Shown here piece by piece: positions 16,736-25,947 of a stretch of 64,000 bases of DNA. Source of the DNA: Roseiarcus fermentans (GTDB taxonomy: Bacteria > Pseudomonadota > Alphaproteobacteria > Rhizobiales > Beijerinckiaceae); assembly GCF_003315135.1 (NCBI RefSeq), contig NZ_QNRK01000004.1, forward strand, positions 56,647 to 120,646, read 5' to 3'. Made by a program: the position numbers and the translations under genes. The notes under the pieces were generated by a model. The model saw only the letters and a list, made by a program, of their open reading frames with translations. It was not told where the DNA came from and did not search any database. How positions within the stretch are numbered: position 1 is the first letter of the stretch; every line of letters starts with the position of its first letter.

Positions 16736-18034
16736 TCACATGAACGCCTTCTGACCGACGAACTCGCCTTCGCCGATCCCGCCCGGGCAGGCGAACAGGC
16801 CGCTGCCGGTGTGGGTGGTGAATTGGTTGAGAGCGTCCAGCTTGGCCATATTCTCGTAGATTTTGACGAACCCCTCCCTCGGGTCGCGCTGGTAGCAGAG
16901 AAAGAACAGGCCGGCGTCATACATCATGCCCTGCCGCCAGGGCGGCCATCGCTCCGCGGTGAACCGGATGCCGTCGTTGTAGGAATAGGGCCTGCGGAAG
17001 ATCTGCGCGCCCGCATTGGTCGCCGCGGCCCCGAGCCGGACATGGGCGTTGTCGGCGATCAGCGGATTGCCGTCGCCGTCGAGCCGGTCGAGACCGAGGC
17101 TGTCGCGCTCGTTCGCCTTGCCGATCGGAGCGCCGGAATATTTGTGGCGGCCGACCACCTGCTCCTGGAAGTCGACCTCGGTGCGATCCCAATGCTCGAG
17201 CGAGATGCGAATGCGGCGCGCCACCACGTAACTGCCGCCCCGCATCCAGTCCGGCCCTTCCTCGTCCACCCAGACGACCTCCTCGAAGTTGCGAGGACTG
17301 TCAGGCGTCGGGCTTGTGGCGGACCCGCGCGGATTGTTGGTTCCGTCCTTGAATCCCATCAGGTTGCGCGCCGTCTCGGCGGCCGGCGCGTCAGGCAGAA
17401 ACCCTTGCTGCGCCCAGCGGAACTGGGCGAAGCCGTAGGACAATCGCGCCAGCTCCCGGACGGCGTGAAACGCCGCCATCGGATCGTCGGAGCAGGCCTG
17501 AACCGACAGGTCTCCGCCGGTCAGCTGAGCCTCGAGCTGATCGCCGTTGAATTTCGGCAGGTCGATCAACGCCGGCGGCCTCCTCGCCGCAAGCCCGTAT
17601 CGATCGACGCCGTCCTTCACGAAGAGCCCTGGCCCGAAGCCGAACGTGATGGTCAGCCGGGACGGCGACAGGCCGAGCGCCGAGCCGCCGTCCGGCCCCT
17701 CGACCGACGGGTCCTGCCCGAGGTCGCGCGCCGTGTCGCCGGCGCACAGGCGCGCCGCCGCGGTGGTCCAGAGCTGCAGCATGCCGGTGAGGTCGTCGCG
17801 GGTCTTGGCGAGGCAGTCGAACGCGGCGAAATAGCTGTGCGTCTGCTGGCGCGTGGCGATCCCGCCCTGATGGCGCCCGAAAAACGGCTCGCTGAGCGCG
17901 GCCGGCGCCTGCGCGGCCGGCGTCGCCGCACGCGCGAGCGCGCCCGCCCCGACGCTGGCCAGCGCGCCGCCTGCGCCGACCAGGAGCCCGCGGCGCGTCG
18001 GCCCGGTCCGCGATCCGGAAAAAGGACAGCTCAT
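16736..18034 (-). CDS. efeB: Tat-exported DyP-type haem peroxidase (EfeB-like)
   Basis: A 432-residue DyP peroxidase. The N-terminus PTRRGLLVGAGGALASVGAG is a twin-arginine signal. The GXXDG motif is present (LMGFKDGTNNP), as are the proximal haem His in DNAHVRLGAA and the distal Arg block IFRRPYSYNDG. EfeB proteins act in the periplasm and support iron uptake, possibly by oxidising substrates or freeing haem iron. Here no efeU or efeO is present; the gene is last in an operon with a ferric ABC importer. The start at 18034 overlaps the upstream gene by 4 bp and is preferred over the longer open frame, which lacks family likeness. Confidence 0.92.
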   Translation of the reverse strand: MSCPFSGSRTGPTRRGLLVGAGGALASVGAGALARAATPAAQAPAALSEPFFGRHQGGIATRQQTHSYFAAFDCLAKTRDDLTGMLQLWTTAAARLCAGDTARDLGQDPSVEGPDGGSALGLSPSRLTITFGFGPGLFVKDGVDRYGLAARRPPALIDLPKFNGDQLEAQLTGGDLSVQACSDDPMAAFHAVRELARLSYGFAQFRWAQQGFLPDAPAAETARNLMGFKDGTNNPRGSATSPTPDSPRNFEEVVWVDEEGPDWMRGGSYVVARRIRISLEHWDRTEVDFQEQVVGRHKYSGAPIGKANERDSLGLDRLDGDGNPLIADNAHVRLGAAATNAGAQIFRRPYSYNDGIRFTAERWPPWRQGMMYDAGLFFLCYQRDPREGFVKIYENMAKLDALNQFTTHTGSGLFACPGGIGEGEFVGQKAFM

Positions 18035-19179
18035 TTGGCGAGTACGAGCGTGTTGTTCTCGTCCTCCACGAAATAGAAACCGTCGCCGGCCGGGGTCATC
18101 GCAATGCCGAACAGATCGCCCGAGCCCGGCGGCTTCTGCGCCTTGTTGGGGTCGATCCAGCGGGCCTTGATCTGCTCGCCGCTGGCAGGATCGATCTCGA
18201 CGACCTGACCGTTCTTGGCGTTGGTCGCCAGAAGGTGGCCGTTCGGCGCCGTCGCCAGCGCCAGCGGCGTTTGCAACAGCCCGTCCTTGGTCACCGTCCT
18301 GCCGACGCCGGCGGTGTGATCGCGGGTCACGGCGTCCCAGATCGCGTTGATGCGGTTGCCTGTGGCGTCGGAGACGTAGAGCGTCCCGTCGGAACCGAGC
18401 GCCAGTCCGGTCGGCCCGACGATGAAGGCGTCCTTGCTGGGCTGCGCGCCGAAGCCGCTGCCGACCACGGTCTGGCTCACGATCGCCGGCGGCTGGCCAT
18501 CCTTGATCGCGAGCTTGAGCCGCACGATGGTCTGTTGGTTCACGACGCGCGGGTCGCCGTCGGGGGAACCGACGCCGAAGCCGGTGTTGCTGACGAAGAT
18601 CGTGGCGCTGTCGCCCTCGTCGAGCGTCGCCATGTTGCCCCAGGGCATGTTGATCGCGTCGTTGGCGATGACGTTCGCGACCTTGCCGTTGGCGTCGAGC
18701 ACGATCAGGCAGCCCGGACCCTTGGTCCCGGTGGTTCCGTCCGCGCTCGGGGCGCTGCCGACGATCACCCAGCCCGATTTCAGCATGGTCATCGCCGTGG
18801 TCAGCCCGACGCCGCCCGGACAACCCGCGAGGTTGCGCGGCAGCGAGGCGAAGGTCGTGAGCTTCTTGGTCGTCGGGTTGAAGGCGACGATCGTCGTGCC
18901 GAGCCCTTGCAGGTTGCCGTCGTTGTTGAAGTTGGTGACGAGCACGTCGTCCTTCGCGACGACGCCTGCCGACACCGGGGCGACGACGATCGCATAGGGG
19001 TTCTGGTCGCCGTTGTCGGGGACGGTCGTCGTCAGCGTCGTCTGGCGATGAACGCCGTCGAGAAAGGCGCCCGGCTGCGCCGCCAGCGCCGCAGCGCAGG
19101 GGACGAGCGCCGCGGCCAGCGCGCCGGCGCAGGCTGCGCTCCGCAAAGGCTTGCTGCTCCGGGGGGGTCGGATCGTCAT
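18031..19179 (-). CDS. secreted NHL-type beta-propeller protein
   Basis: A 382-residue exported protein with a signal peptide (ACAGALAAALVPCAAALA, cut near AAQPG). The body has repeated blade-like segments such as GPTGLALGSDGTLYVSDATGNRI, LALATAPNGHLLATNAKNGQVVEID (split by eye) and FGIAMTPAGDGFYFVEDENNTLVLA, typical of NHL/SMP-30-like six-bladed propellers. No metal or catalytic motif can be named. It lies between the iron ATPase gene (4-bp overlap) and the DyP gene (4-bp overlap), so it is very likely co-translated with them and acts in the periplasm with the peroxidase or the ferric-binding protein. Confidence 0.8.
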   Translation of the reverse strand: MTIRPPRSSKPLRSAACAGALAAALVPCAAALAAQPGAFLDGVHRQTTLTTTVPDNGDQNPYAIVVAPVSAGVVAKDDVLVTNFNNDGNLQGLGTTIVAFNPTTKKLTTFASLPRNLAGCPGGVGLTTAMTMLKSGWVIVGSAPSADGTTGTKGPGCLIVLDANGKVANVIANDAINMPWGNMATLDEGDSATIFVSNTGFGVGSPDGDPRVVNQQTIVRLKLAIKDGQPPAIVSQTVVGSGFGAQPSKDAFIVGPTGLALGSDGTLYVSDATGNRINAIWDAVTRDHTAGVGRTVTKDGLLQTPLALATAPNGHLLATNAKNGQVVEIDPASGEQIKARWIDPNKAQKPPGSGDLFGIAMTPAGDGFYFVEDENNTLVLAK

Positions 19180-20318
19180 GACAGGCTCTCCTCGTTTCCG
19201 AGCGCCGCGGCGCTCGTTGGCTCTTCGGGTAATTGCGCAGCGGAACGCGGCTCTGCGCGTTCCTGCCCGGCGTCGGACAAGGCGCGCGGATAGGCCATCA
19301 CGGCGCCCTCGACGGCGAGGCGAACCTCGTCGCCCAATGCCGGGGTCCGATGGCCCGGGACCCGGGCGACGACCGTCTCGGGGCGCCCGTTGAGGGCGAG
19401 ACGCACGCTTGCGTCATGTCCGTAATAGGTGACCGCGACGACACGGGCCGAGGACGGCTTCCCGCCCGGCGACGCGGCGAGGCGAATCTGTTCGGGCCGC
19501 ACCATCACGTCGGCGGGACCGTCCGGCGCAGCCTGCGCGAGCGGCAGGCGCCCGAGCGCCGAGGTCGCCGCGCCCGCCTCGACCCATCCGGGCAGGATCA
19601 CGGCTTCGCCGACGAACCGGGCCATCGCCACGTCGACCGGCTGGCGATAGAGCGTTTCCGGCCGGGCGATCTGAGCAAACAGCCCGTCGCGCAGCACCGC
19701 GACCTCGGATCCCATCGCGAGGGCTTCCGATTGGTCATGGGTGACCAGCAGGGCGGTCGCGCCGGAGGCGGCCAAGGCGTTCGCCACCGCCTGGCGCGTC
19801 TCGACCCGCAATGCCGCGTCGAGCGACGAGAACGGCTCGTCGAGCAGCACCAGTTTCGGTGACGGGGCGAGCGCGCGCGCCAGCGCCACGCGCTGCTGCT
19901 CGCCGCCGGAGAGTTGGTGCGGAGCGCGGCCGGCGTAAGCGGCCGGCAGGCCGACGCTGGTGAGCAAGGCCTCGATCCGGGCGCGGTCGCGCCGCTCCGA
20001 CCGGGGCAGGCCGAACGCCACGTTGTCGAACACCGTGAGGTGGGGGAAGAGCGAACCCTCCTGCGCGACATAGCCGATCCGGCGCTTCTCGGGCGGCGCA
20101 TGGACGCCGGCGCCGGTCACGACCTGCCCGTCGATCGTCACCACCCCGGAATCCGCGCGCTCAAAGCCGCAGACAAGCCGGAGCAGCGTCGTCTTGCCGC
20201 TGCCGGAAGAGCCGAGAACGGCGATGAGCGAGCCCGCGGGAACGTCGAGATCGACGCCCCTGAGCACCGGCCGGCCGCCGAAGGCCTTGCTCAGCTGCGT
20301 GACGGAGAGGCGCGCCAT
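19176..20318 (-). CDS. fbpC: ferric iron ABC transporter ATPase
   Basis: A 380-residue ATPase with Walker A GSSGSGKTT, signature LSGGEQQRVALARAL, Walker B LVLLDEPFSSLD, and a C-terminal TOBE-like region (DVMVRPEQIRLAASPGG). These are the FbpC/PotA features. It starts at ATG 20318, 2 bp after the permease stop. It energises ferric iron import. The last 30 residues (ALSDAGQERAEPRSAAQLPE and on) are an unconserved tail. Confidence 0.9.
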   Translation of the reverse strand: MARLSVTQLSKAFGGRPVLRGVDLDVPAGSLIAVLGSSGSGKTTLLRLVCGFERADSGVVTIDGQVVTGAGVHAPPEKRRIGYVAQEGSLFPHLTVFDNVAFGLPRSERRDRARIEALLTSVGLPAAYAGRAPHQLSGGEQQRVALARALAPSPKLVLLDEPFSSLDAALRVETRQAVANALAASGATALLVTHDQSEALAMGSEVAVLRDGLFAQIARPETLYRQPVDVAMARFVGEAVILPGWVEAGAATSALGRLPLAQAAPDGPADVMVRPEQIRLAASPGGKPSSARVVAVTYYGHDASVRLALNGRPETVVARVPGHRTPALGDEVRLAVEGAVMAYPRALSDAGQERAEPRSAAQLPEEPTSAAALGNEESLS

Positions 20319-20320
20319 CG

Positions 20321-21919
20321 TCAGCTCCAGCCGTCGAAAGCCGCCTTGCCGAGGCGGTTGGCGAAGAGCCAGGTGAAGGCGAACGACAGGCACAGGATCA
20401 GCGCGGCGAACGGCGCGGCGGCGGCGAAGGCGAGCGACGAGGTGTTCGCCCAGACCTCGGTCGCCAGCGTCCGCGCGCCGGCCGGCGCGAGCAGCAGGGT
20501 CGCCGTCAACTCCGTCGACACGAAGATGAACACCATCGCCGCGCCCGCGCCGACGCCGCTCGCGGCCATCGGCAGGACGACGCGGATCGCGACCGAGAGG
20601 CCGTCGCCGCCGAGCGAGCGCCCGACCTCCTCGAACCGCGGCGGGATCTGCGCCAGGGCGGCGCGGATGCTGACCAGCGCGAGCGGCAGGAACAGGATCG
20701 CATAGGCGAGCGCGAGCAGCGGCAGGCTCTGGTACAGCGGCGGCATGAGCTGGATCGTCAGCGAGATCAGGGCGAGCGCGACGACGATGCCCGGCGCGCC
20801 CTGCGCCAGATAGGCGGCGCGCTCGACCAGCGCGGTCCAGCGCCCGGGATAGCGCACGGCGAGGTATCCGATCGGCGCCGCGATCACCAGCGCGGCGGCC
20901 GCGCCGGCGAGGCCGTAGCCGATCGAGTTCAGCGTCGCGTCGAGGAGCGCCGGCAGGGAGGGGGCGACGGGCGAGGTCGCCGCCTGCGCATGGTGAAGGA
21001 GCCAGTAGGCCACCGTCCCCACGGGAACGCCGAGGGTGGCTGCGACCAGCGCCGAAAGCAGAATGAGGACGGGCCCGCGATTGCGGCCGAGCCGCAGGGG
21101 CGCGCCGACGCGCCTCGCCCCGGCGCCGACGCGGGCGTAGCGCGCCTGCCCGCGGATCCAAAGCTCGGCGACGAGCAGCATGAGGCAAAGCCCGACCAGC
21201 GCCAGCGCCAGCAGCGATGTCTCCGGCCCGTCGAGTCCGATGCGGTACTGCGCGTAGAGCTCGGTGGTGAAGGTGCGGAATCGCAGCAGCGCGAAGGCGC
21301 CGAACTCGGTCAGCGCGTCGAGCGCGACAAGCAGCACGCCGCCCAGCAGCGCCGGTCGAAGCTGCGGCGCCACGACCCGCGCGAACGAGCCCCATGCGCC
21401 TTCGCCGAGCGCGCGCGCCGTCTCTTCGAGCGCCGGGTCCAGTCCGCGCAAGCTCGCGGCGACCGGCAGATAGACGAGCGGATAATAGGCGAAGGTCACG
21501 ACCAGCAGCGCCCCGGCGAAGTCCTGGAGCGAATTGCTGATCGACACCCAGGCGTAGCTGGTGATGAAGGGCGGGACGGCCAGCGGCGCCGCCATCAGCA
21601 CCGACCAGACTCGTCGTCCCGGAAGGTCCGTGCGCTCGATCAGCCAGGCGGTCGCGACGCCGATGACCGCGGTCGTGAGCGACGCCGCGGCCACCAGCGA
21701 GACGGTGTTGAAGAGGAGCGCCCCGACCAGCGGACGCATGAGGAGGGCGACGGCGTCGCCGACGTCGACCCCGCTCGCTTCGACGATCGTGTAGAGGATC
21801 GGCAGCAGGACCAGCGCGGCGCCGGCGACCGCGGCCGCGACCAGCGCGACCGGCGGCCGGGCGCGGCCGGCGCGAAGCCCGGCGCGCGCGGAGAACGCCT
21901 CGGTCGCGCTCACGGTCAT
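20321..21919 (-). CDS. fbpB: ferric iron ABC transporter permease, two fused domains
   Basis: A 532-residue membrane protein made of two homologous permease halves, each with about six helices. EAA-loop-like blocks are seen in GLDPALEETARALGEGAWGSF (written short: DPALEETARALGEG) and in PPRFEEVGRSLGGDGLSVA. This is the fused FbpB layout. Its ATG overlaps the TGA of fbpA by one base (TGATG), so translation is coupled. The frame remains open far upstream but that part overlaps the binding protein gene in another frame. Confidence 0.92.
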   Translation of the reverse strand: MTVSATEAFSARAGLRAGRARPPVALVAAAVAGAALVLLPILYTIVEASGVDVGDAVALLMRPLVGALLFNTVSLVAAASLTTAVIGVATAWLIERTDLPGRRVWSVLMAAPLAVPPFITSYAWVSISNSLQDFAGALLVVTFAYYPLVYLPVAASLRGLDPALEETARALGEGAWGSFARVVAPQLRPALLGGVLLVALDALTEFGAFALLRFRTFTTELYAQYRIGLDGPETSLLALALVGLCLMLLVAELWIRGQARYARVGAGARRVGAPLRLGRNRGPVLILLSALVAATLGVPVGTVAYWLLHHAQAATSPVAPSLPALLDATLNSIGYGLAGAAAALVIAAPIGYLAVRYPGRWTALVERAAYLAQGAPGIVVALALISLTIQLMPPLYQSLPLLALAYAILFLPLALVSIRAALAQIPPRFEEVGRSLGGDGLSVAIRVVLPMAASGVGAGAAMVFIFVSTELTATLLLAPAGARTLATEVWANTSSLAFAAAAPFAALILCLSFAFTWLFANRLGKAAFDGWS

Positions 21920-22968
21920 CAGATGAGGCCGGCTTCGCGCAGCAGTTGCGCCGCCTCGCGATCGTCGCCGATCTGCTTGAGCGTGATCGACGGCGGCGAC
22001 AGCTCGGCCATGGGCTTGAGCGCCGGGTTCGCGGCGACGCCGGGGCTGAGCGGATATTCGAAGGTGATGTCGAGACGCGACACCAGCTCCTGCGCCGGCT
22101 TGCTCACGAGGAAGGCGAGAAACTTCTGGGCCGCGGCGGGATTGCGCGAAGCCTTCAGCGCCGCGGCTCCGGAAACGTTGACGAGGCCGCCGACGTCGCC
22201 GCCGGCGAAGTGATGGATGGCGCTCCGGGTCTGGTCGGGGCCGGTCTCCATGCGAAGCCGCGCCCAGTAGTAGTTGTTGACGATCCCGGTCGCCGAGGCG
22301 CCGCGTTCGACCGCGGCGACGACGCCCTCGTCGTCGTCGAACACCGCGGCGTTCTCGCGCAGGCCCTTCAGCCATTCGAGGGCGGCGGGACGACCCTTGA
22401 GCGCGACCACGGCGCCCACGAGCGGCAGGAAATCCGCGTCGGTCGGAGCGATGGCCACCTTGCCCTTCCATTCGGGCTTGGCGAGGTCGAGGAGGGACGC
22501 TGGCAGGTCCTCCTCCTTGACCATCCCCTTGTTGTAGGCGAGCACGTTCTCGCGCGCGAACACGCCGACCCAATCCCCGTTCGCGCCGCTGTCCGCCGCG
22601 GGCACGCTGGCGAGCGTCGCCGGCGCCGCTTTCGCCAGCAGGCCCTTTTCCGACAGGAGTTCGAGTTCCGGCGAATTCTCGGTGAAGAAGACGTCGGCGG
22701 GCGTCGATGCGCCCTCCTTGACGAGTTCGCTCGCAAGCTCCGGCGCCTCGCCCTTGCGGACCTTGACGTCGATCCCGGTTTCCTTGGTGAAGGCCTTGGT
22801 CAGAAGGTCGACCGTCTGCTCGTGCTGCGCCGAGTAGAGCGTCAGCGTGACGGCGCTCGCCGACGGCGCTTGCGTCCCGAGGACGAGCGCGAGCGCGGCG
22901 CCCGCCATAAGCCCGGGGCGTCGGCGTTCGCCGCGGCGCAACCGGGGAAGGACTCGATCAAATGGCAT
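21919..22968 (-). CDS. fbpA: ferric iron-binding periplasmic protein
   Basis: A 349-residue extracellular binding protein of the FbpA/FutA type. After a signal peptide (LMAGAALALVLGTQAPSASA) comes LTLYSAQHEQTVDLLTKAF, whose His matches an iron ligand position, and GIVNNYYWARLRM, whose adjacent tyrosines are the classic ferric ligands. I chose the ATG at 22968 because GGAGCTGCCGTC precedes it; an in-frame ATG at 23019 has no ribosome site. It heads a five-gene operon and lies 183 bp downstream of an Irr-type box. Confidence 0.9.
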   Translation of the reverse strand: MPFDRVLPRLRRGERRRPGLMAGAALALVLGTQAPSASAVTLTLYSAQHEQTVDLLTKAFTKETGIDVKVRKGEAPELASELVKEGASTPADVFFTENSPELELLSEKGLLAKAAPATLASVPAADSGANGDWVGVFARENVLAYNKGMVKEEDLPASLLDLAKPEWKGKVAIAPTDADFLPLVGAVVALKGRPAALEWLKGLRENAAVFDDDEGVVAAVERGASATGIVNNYYWARLRMETGPDQTRSAIHHFAGGDVGGLVNVSGAAALKASRNPAAAQKFLAFLVSKPAQELVSRLDITFEYPLSPGVAANPALKPMAELSPPSITLKQIGDDREAAQLLREAGLI

Positions 22969-23150
22969 GACGGCAGCTCCTGCAACGGGCTCTGGCGCGA
23001 CGGCGCGAATCGCGCTCATGTCTGCTTGACGCAGTTTTGAGCGGCCTGCCGTCGTCGCGATGTTCTGAGGCGGCGAGTTTGACTGACCGAGCCCTAACGC
23101 CGGCTCCAGACGCCGACAAGATTAGCGCACGTATTTTGCAATCGTTTCAA

Positions 23151-23167
23151 TTTAGAAACGTTCCAAA
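23151..23167 (-). promoter_or_regulatory. Irr-type iron control element (ICE box)
   Basis: TTTAGAA-ACG-TTCCAAA differs by one base from the ICE consensus TTTAGAA-N3-TTCTAAA bound by Irr in Rhizobiales and Rhodobacterales. It lies in an AT-rich patch 183 bp upstream of fbpA, the first gene of the iron operon. Irr often activates iron uptake genes under iron limitation, and the upstream position fits activation. The 397 bp between fbpA and the next gene contain no coding frame. Confidence 0.75.
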
Positions 23168-23365
23168 TCATCAATTTCGAAATGGCCGGAACTCCAGGCG
23201 CTCGAGCGCTTTCAGTCCTCGACAGGAGGGACAACGGGTCTCCAACCGACAGAACGTAATCTGCGTCGGGTTATGATCCGAGGCGGCAAACCCGGCGCTC
23301 GGGACCAAGGCCGGGGCGGGTCGCGCCCAGCCTTCCCCGACTGACGCCGGCGCCAACCCCCGCCG

Positions 23366-24340
23366 CTATTTCGGCGTTTCGACCGCCTCACCGCGGCCGG
23401 CGAGCACGGCGAGGATGATCACAATCCCCTTGACGACGAGCTGCGTGTACGGATCGGTTCCCAGCAGGTTCAGGCCGTCGTCGAGAATGGCGATGATCAG
23501 CACGCCGAGCAGCGTGCGATGCACGCCGCCGACGCCGCCCGAAAGCGACGTTCCGCCGATGACGATCGCGCCGAGCGAATTGAGCAGGAGGTCGCCGCCG
23601 AGCGTCGGGCCGGCCGCGCCGAGGCGCGCCGCCGCCAGCGCCCCCGCCACGCCGGCGAGCGCCCCGGAGACGACGAAGGCGTAGACCTTGTAGCGGCGCA
23701 CGGGCAGGCCGGCGATGCGCGCCACGTCCTCGCCGGCGCCGATGGCGAAGACGATGCGGCCGAAGCGGGTGTGGTTCGCCACGACGACGAACGCCGCCCA
23801 GAGCGCGAGCGCGATCAGCGCGATGTTCGGCAGCCGGGGAATCCATTGCCCGATCGCCAGCGCCTCGAAGGCGGGCGAACGATAGCTGACCGCCCGCCCG
23901 TCGAGGAGCCGCAACGCCACGCCGCTGAACACCGACATCGTGCCGAGCGTGACGACGAACGAGGGAATGCGGCCGAAGGCGAACACGAGCCCGTTGACCA
24001 GCCCGAGGGCCGCCCCGAGCCCGAGCCCGACCGCGACCGCGCCGACGCCGAGGCCGAAGGCGTTCAGCGCCAGCACCGACACCGCGCCGGTCAGCAGCAC
24101 CGTGGCCCCGATCGACAGGTCGATGCTGCCCATGACGATGACGAAGGTCGCGCCGAGACACGCGATCAGGAGGGTGCTCGCCTGGGCGGCGATCGCGGTC
24201 GCGTTGCGCAGGGTGAAGAACGCGTCCGAGCCGACGCCGAACGCGCCGGCGAGCAGGACGACGACCGCCACCGGAAGCCAGGCGCGGGCGTGCGCGCGCA
24301 GGCGCGGGGACAGGTCGCGAAACGCGGGGACGGCGGTCAT
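23366..24340 (-). CDS. sugar-type ABC transporter permease (RbsC family)
   Basis: A 324-residue membrane protein with about ten hydrophobic helices. Family blocks include VIVMGSIDLSIGATVLLTGA, FVVTLGTMSVFSGVAL and GAIVIGGTSLSGGVGG, which are signature regions of the ribose/galactose-type permeases. It overlaps the ATPase gene by 4 bp. Substrate is not deducible from the sequence; this class also carries autoinducer-2, purines, polyols and other small molecules. Confidence 0.9.
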   Translation of the reverse strand: MTAVPAFRDLSPRLRAHARAWLPVAVVVLLAGAFGVGSDAFFTLRNATAIAAQASTLLIACLGATFVIVMGSIDLSIGATVLLTGAVSVLALNAFGLGVGAVAVGLGLGAALGLVNGLVFAFGRIPSFVVTLGTMSVFSGVALRLLDGRAVSYRSPAFEALAIGQWIPRLPNIALIALALWAAFVVVANHTRFGRIVFAIGAGEDVARIAGLPVRRYKVYAFVVSGALAGVAGALAAARLGAAGPTLGGDLLLNSLGAIVIGGTSLSGGVGGVHRTLLGVLIIAILDDGLNLLGTDPYTQLVVKGIVIILAVLAGRGEAVETPK

Positions 24341-25947
24341 GGCGCCATGCCTTCAGCGGGTTGGAGCCGGGGCTCGCGGTGCGGCGCGTCGGCCGCGGGC
24401 AGGCCGATCATCAGCGCGACGAGGTCCTCCTCCTGCGGCTTCCGCTCGACCGGCGCCGCGCGCTCGGCGACCAGCCGGCCCTCGCGCATCACCAGAACGC
24501 GGTCCGACAGGCCGATCAGTTCGGGCAGGTCGTCGCTGATCATCAAGACGCCGGCGCCCTGGTCGGTCAGGCGGCGCAGGATGGCGTAGATCTCCGCGCG
24601 CGCGCCGGCGTCGACGCCTCGGGTCGGGTTGTCGACCACCAGCAGACGCGGCTTGCGAACCGCCCAGCGCGCGATCACGACCTTCTGCTGGTTTCCCCCC
24701 GACAGCGTCGCGACCCGCTGCGCCGGACCGCTGGCGCGAATGTCGAGCGTCCGGATCGCCTCCTCGGCCAGGGCGGTTTCCCGCCGCGCCCTCCAGAAGC
24801 CCAGGCGTCCGGTCAGCCGCCCGGCGTTGCCGAGGCCGATGTTTCGGGCGATGTCGAAGGCGCCGATCACGCCCTCGCGCGTGCGTTCGGACGGCACGTA
24901 GGCGACGGCGGACCGCCGCGCCGCGCCGGCGATTTCGACCGCGCCGCCGTCGATCGCCTCGACGCCCGCGACCGCGCGGCCGAGCCGCGATTTGCCGGAG
25001 CGCAACAGTCCGCCGACGCCGACGATTTCTCCGGCGCCGACGGAAAACGACACCTCGCGAAAGGCGCCCGCGCGCGACACTTTGCGGACGGCGAGGACCG
25101 GCGCGCCGTCGGCGCCGACGCGGGTCCGCTGGCGATAATAGGCCACGCCCCGCTCGCGCCCGACCATCAGGCGATGCAGTTCGCTTTCGTCGACCTCGCC
25201 CGCGCGGCGGGAGGCGGTCAGCCGGCCGTCCTTGAGGACGTGAACCCGGTCGGCGATCTTCAGGACCTCATTGAGGCGGTGGGAGACGAAGACCAGCGTG
25301 GCGCGCCCCTTGAGCCGGCCGAGAAGGCGGAAGAACGCCGCCTCCTCGTCGACCGAGAGCGCCGAGGTCGGCTCGTCGAGCAGGACGATCGGGTTCTCGA
25401 TGCCGAGCACGAGGCTCGGGGCGAGGCAGGCGCGCGCGATCTCGAGCGCCTGGCGTACGGAAAAAGGGTAGTCGCCGGCGGGGCGCCGGACGTCGACGTC
25501 GATCTCCGCCTCGTGTGCGATCGCCTCGGCCCTGGCGATCATGGCGCGGCGGTTGCGGAAGCCGGCGCGCTCGAAGCGATGCTCCTGGCCGATCAGCAGG
25601 TTTTCGTAGACCGGAAGGGCGGGGATCAGCGCCTGCTCCTGGAACACGCGGCTGACGCCCGCTTCGACCGCTTCCCGATAGGAGCGCGGCGCGAACGCGG
25701 CGCCGCGCAGGCGCAGCGCGCCCGATTGCAGAGGGGCCAGTCCGGAGAGGATGTTGAACAAGGTCGTCTTGCCGGCGCCGTTCTCGCCGATGAGGCCGGC
25801 GACCGATCCGGCCGCGACCGCGAAGGCCACGTCGGCCAGCACGGGAATCCGACCGTACCGGTGCGAAACGGAGCGGAACTCGATCGCCGGCGCCGGACGG
25901 GCCGCCTCGTCAGGCCTGCCGCCCGTCAAGCGTTCCAGACCGCTCAT
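24337..25947 (-). CDS. sugar-type ABC transporter ATPase, duplicated domains (RbsA family)
   Basis: A 536-residue protein with two tandem ABC domains. The first has Walker A GENGAGKTT and Walker B IVLLDEPTSAL, but its signature is degenerate (FSVRQALEIARAC). The second has a degenerate Walker A (GLLRSGKSRL) with a good signature (LSGGNQQKVVIARW) and LLVVDNPTRGVD in place of the usual DEPT. This asymmetry is normal for the RbsA/MglA class. It starts at ATG 25947, overlapping the binding protein gene by 4 bp. Confidence 0.93.
   Translation of the reverse strand: MSGLERLTGGRPDEAARPAPAIEFRSVSHRYGRIPVLADVAFAVAAGSVAGLIGENGAGKTTLFNILSGLAPLQSGALRLRGAAFAPRSYREAVEAGVSRVFQEQALIPALPVYENLLIGQEHRFERAGFRNRRAMIARAEAIAHEAEIDVDVRRPAGDYPFSVRQALEIARACLAPSLVLGIENPIVLLDEPTSALSVDEEAAFFRLLGRLKGRATLVFVSHRLNEVLKIADRVHVLKDGRLTASRRAGEVDESELHRLMVGRERGVAYYRQRTRVGADGAPVLAVRKVSRAGAFREVSFSVGAGEIVGVGGLLRSGKSRLGRAVAGVEAIDGGAVEIAGAARRSAVAYVPSERTREGVIGAFDIARNIGLGNAGRLTGRLGFWRARRETALAEEAIRTLDIRASGPAQRVATLSGGNQQKVVIARWAVRKPRLLVVDNPTRGVDAGARAEIYAILRRLTDQGAGVLMISDDLPELIGLSDRVLVMREGRLVAERAAPVERKPQEEDLVALMIGLPAADAPHREPRLQPAEGMAP

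Noticed and set aside
16736..18034. Complete EfeUOB iron system
   Set aside because: Only EfeB-like DyP is present. The neighbouring propeller is not EfeO (no cupredoxin or M75 motif), and no EfeU permease exists here.
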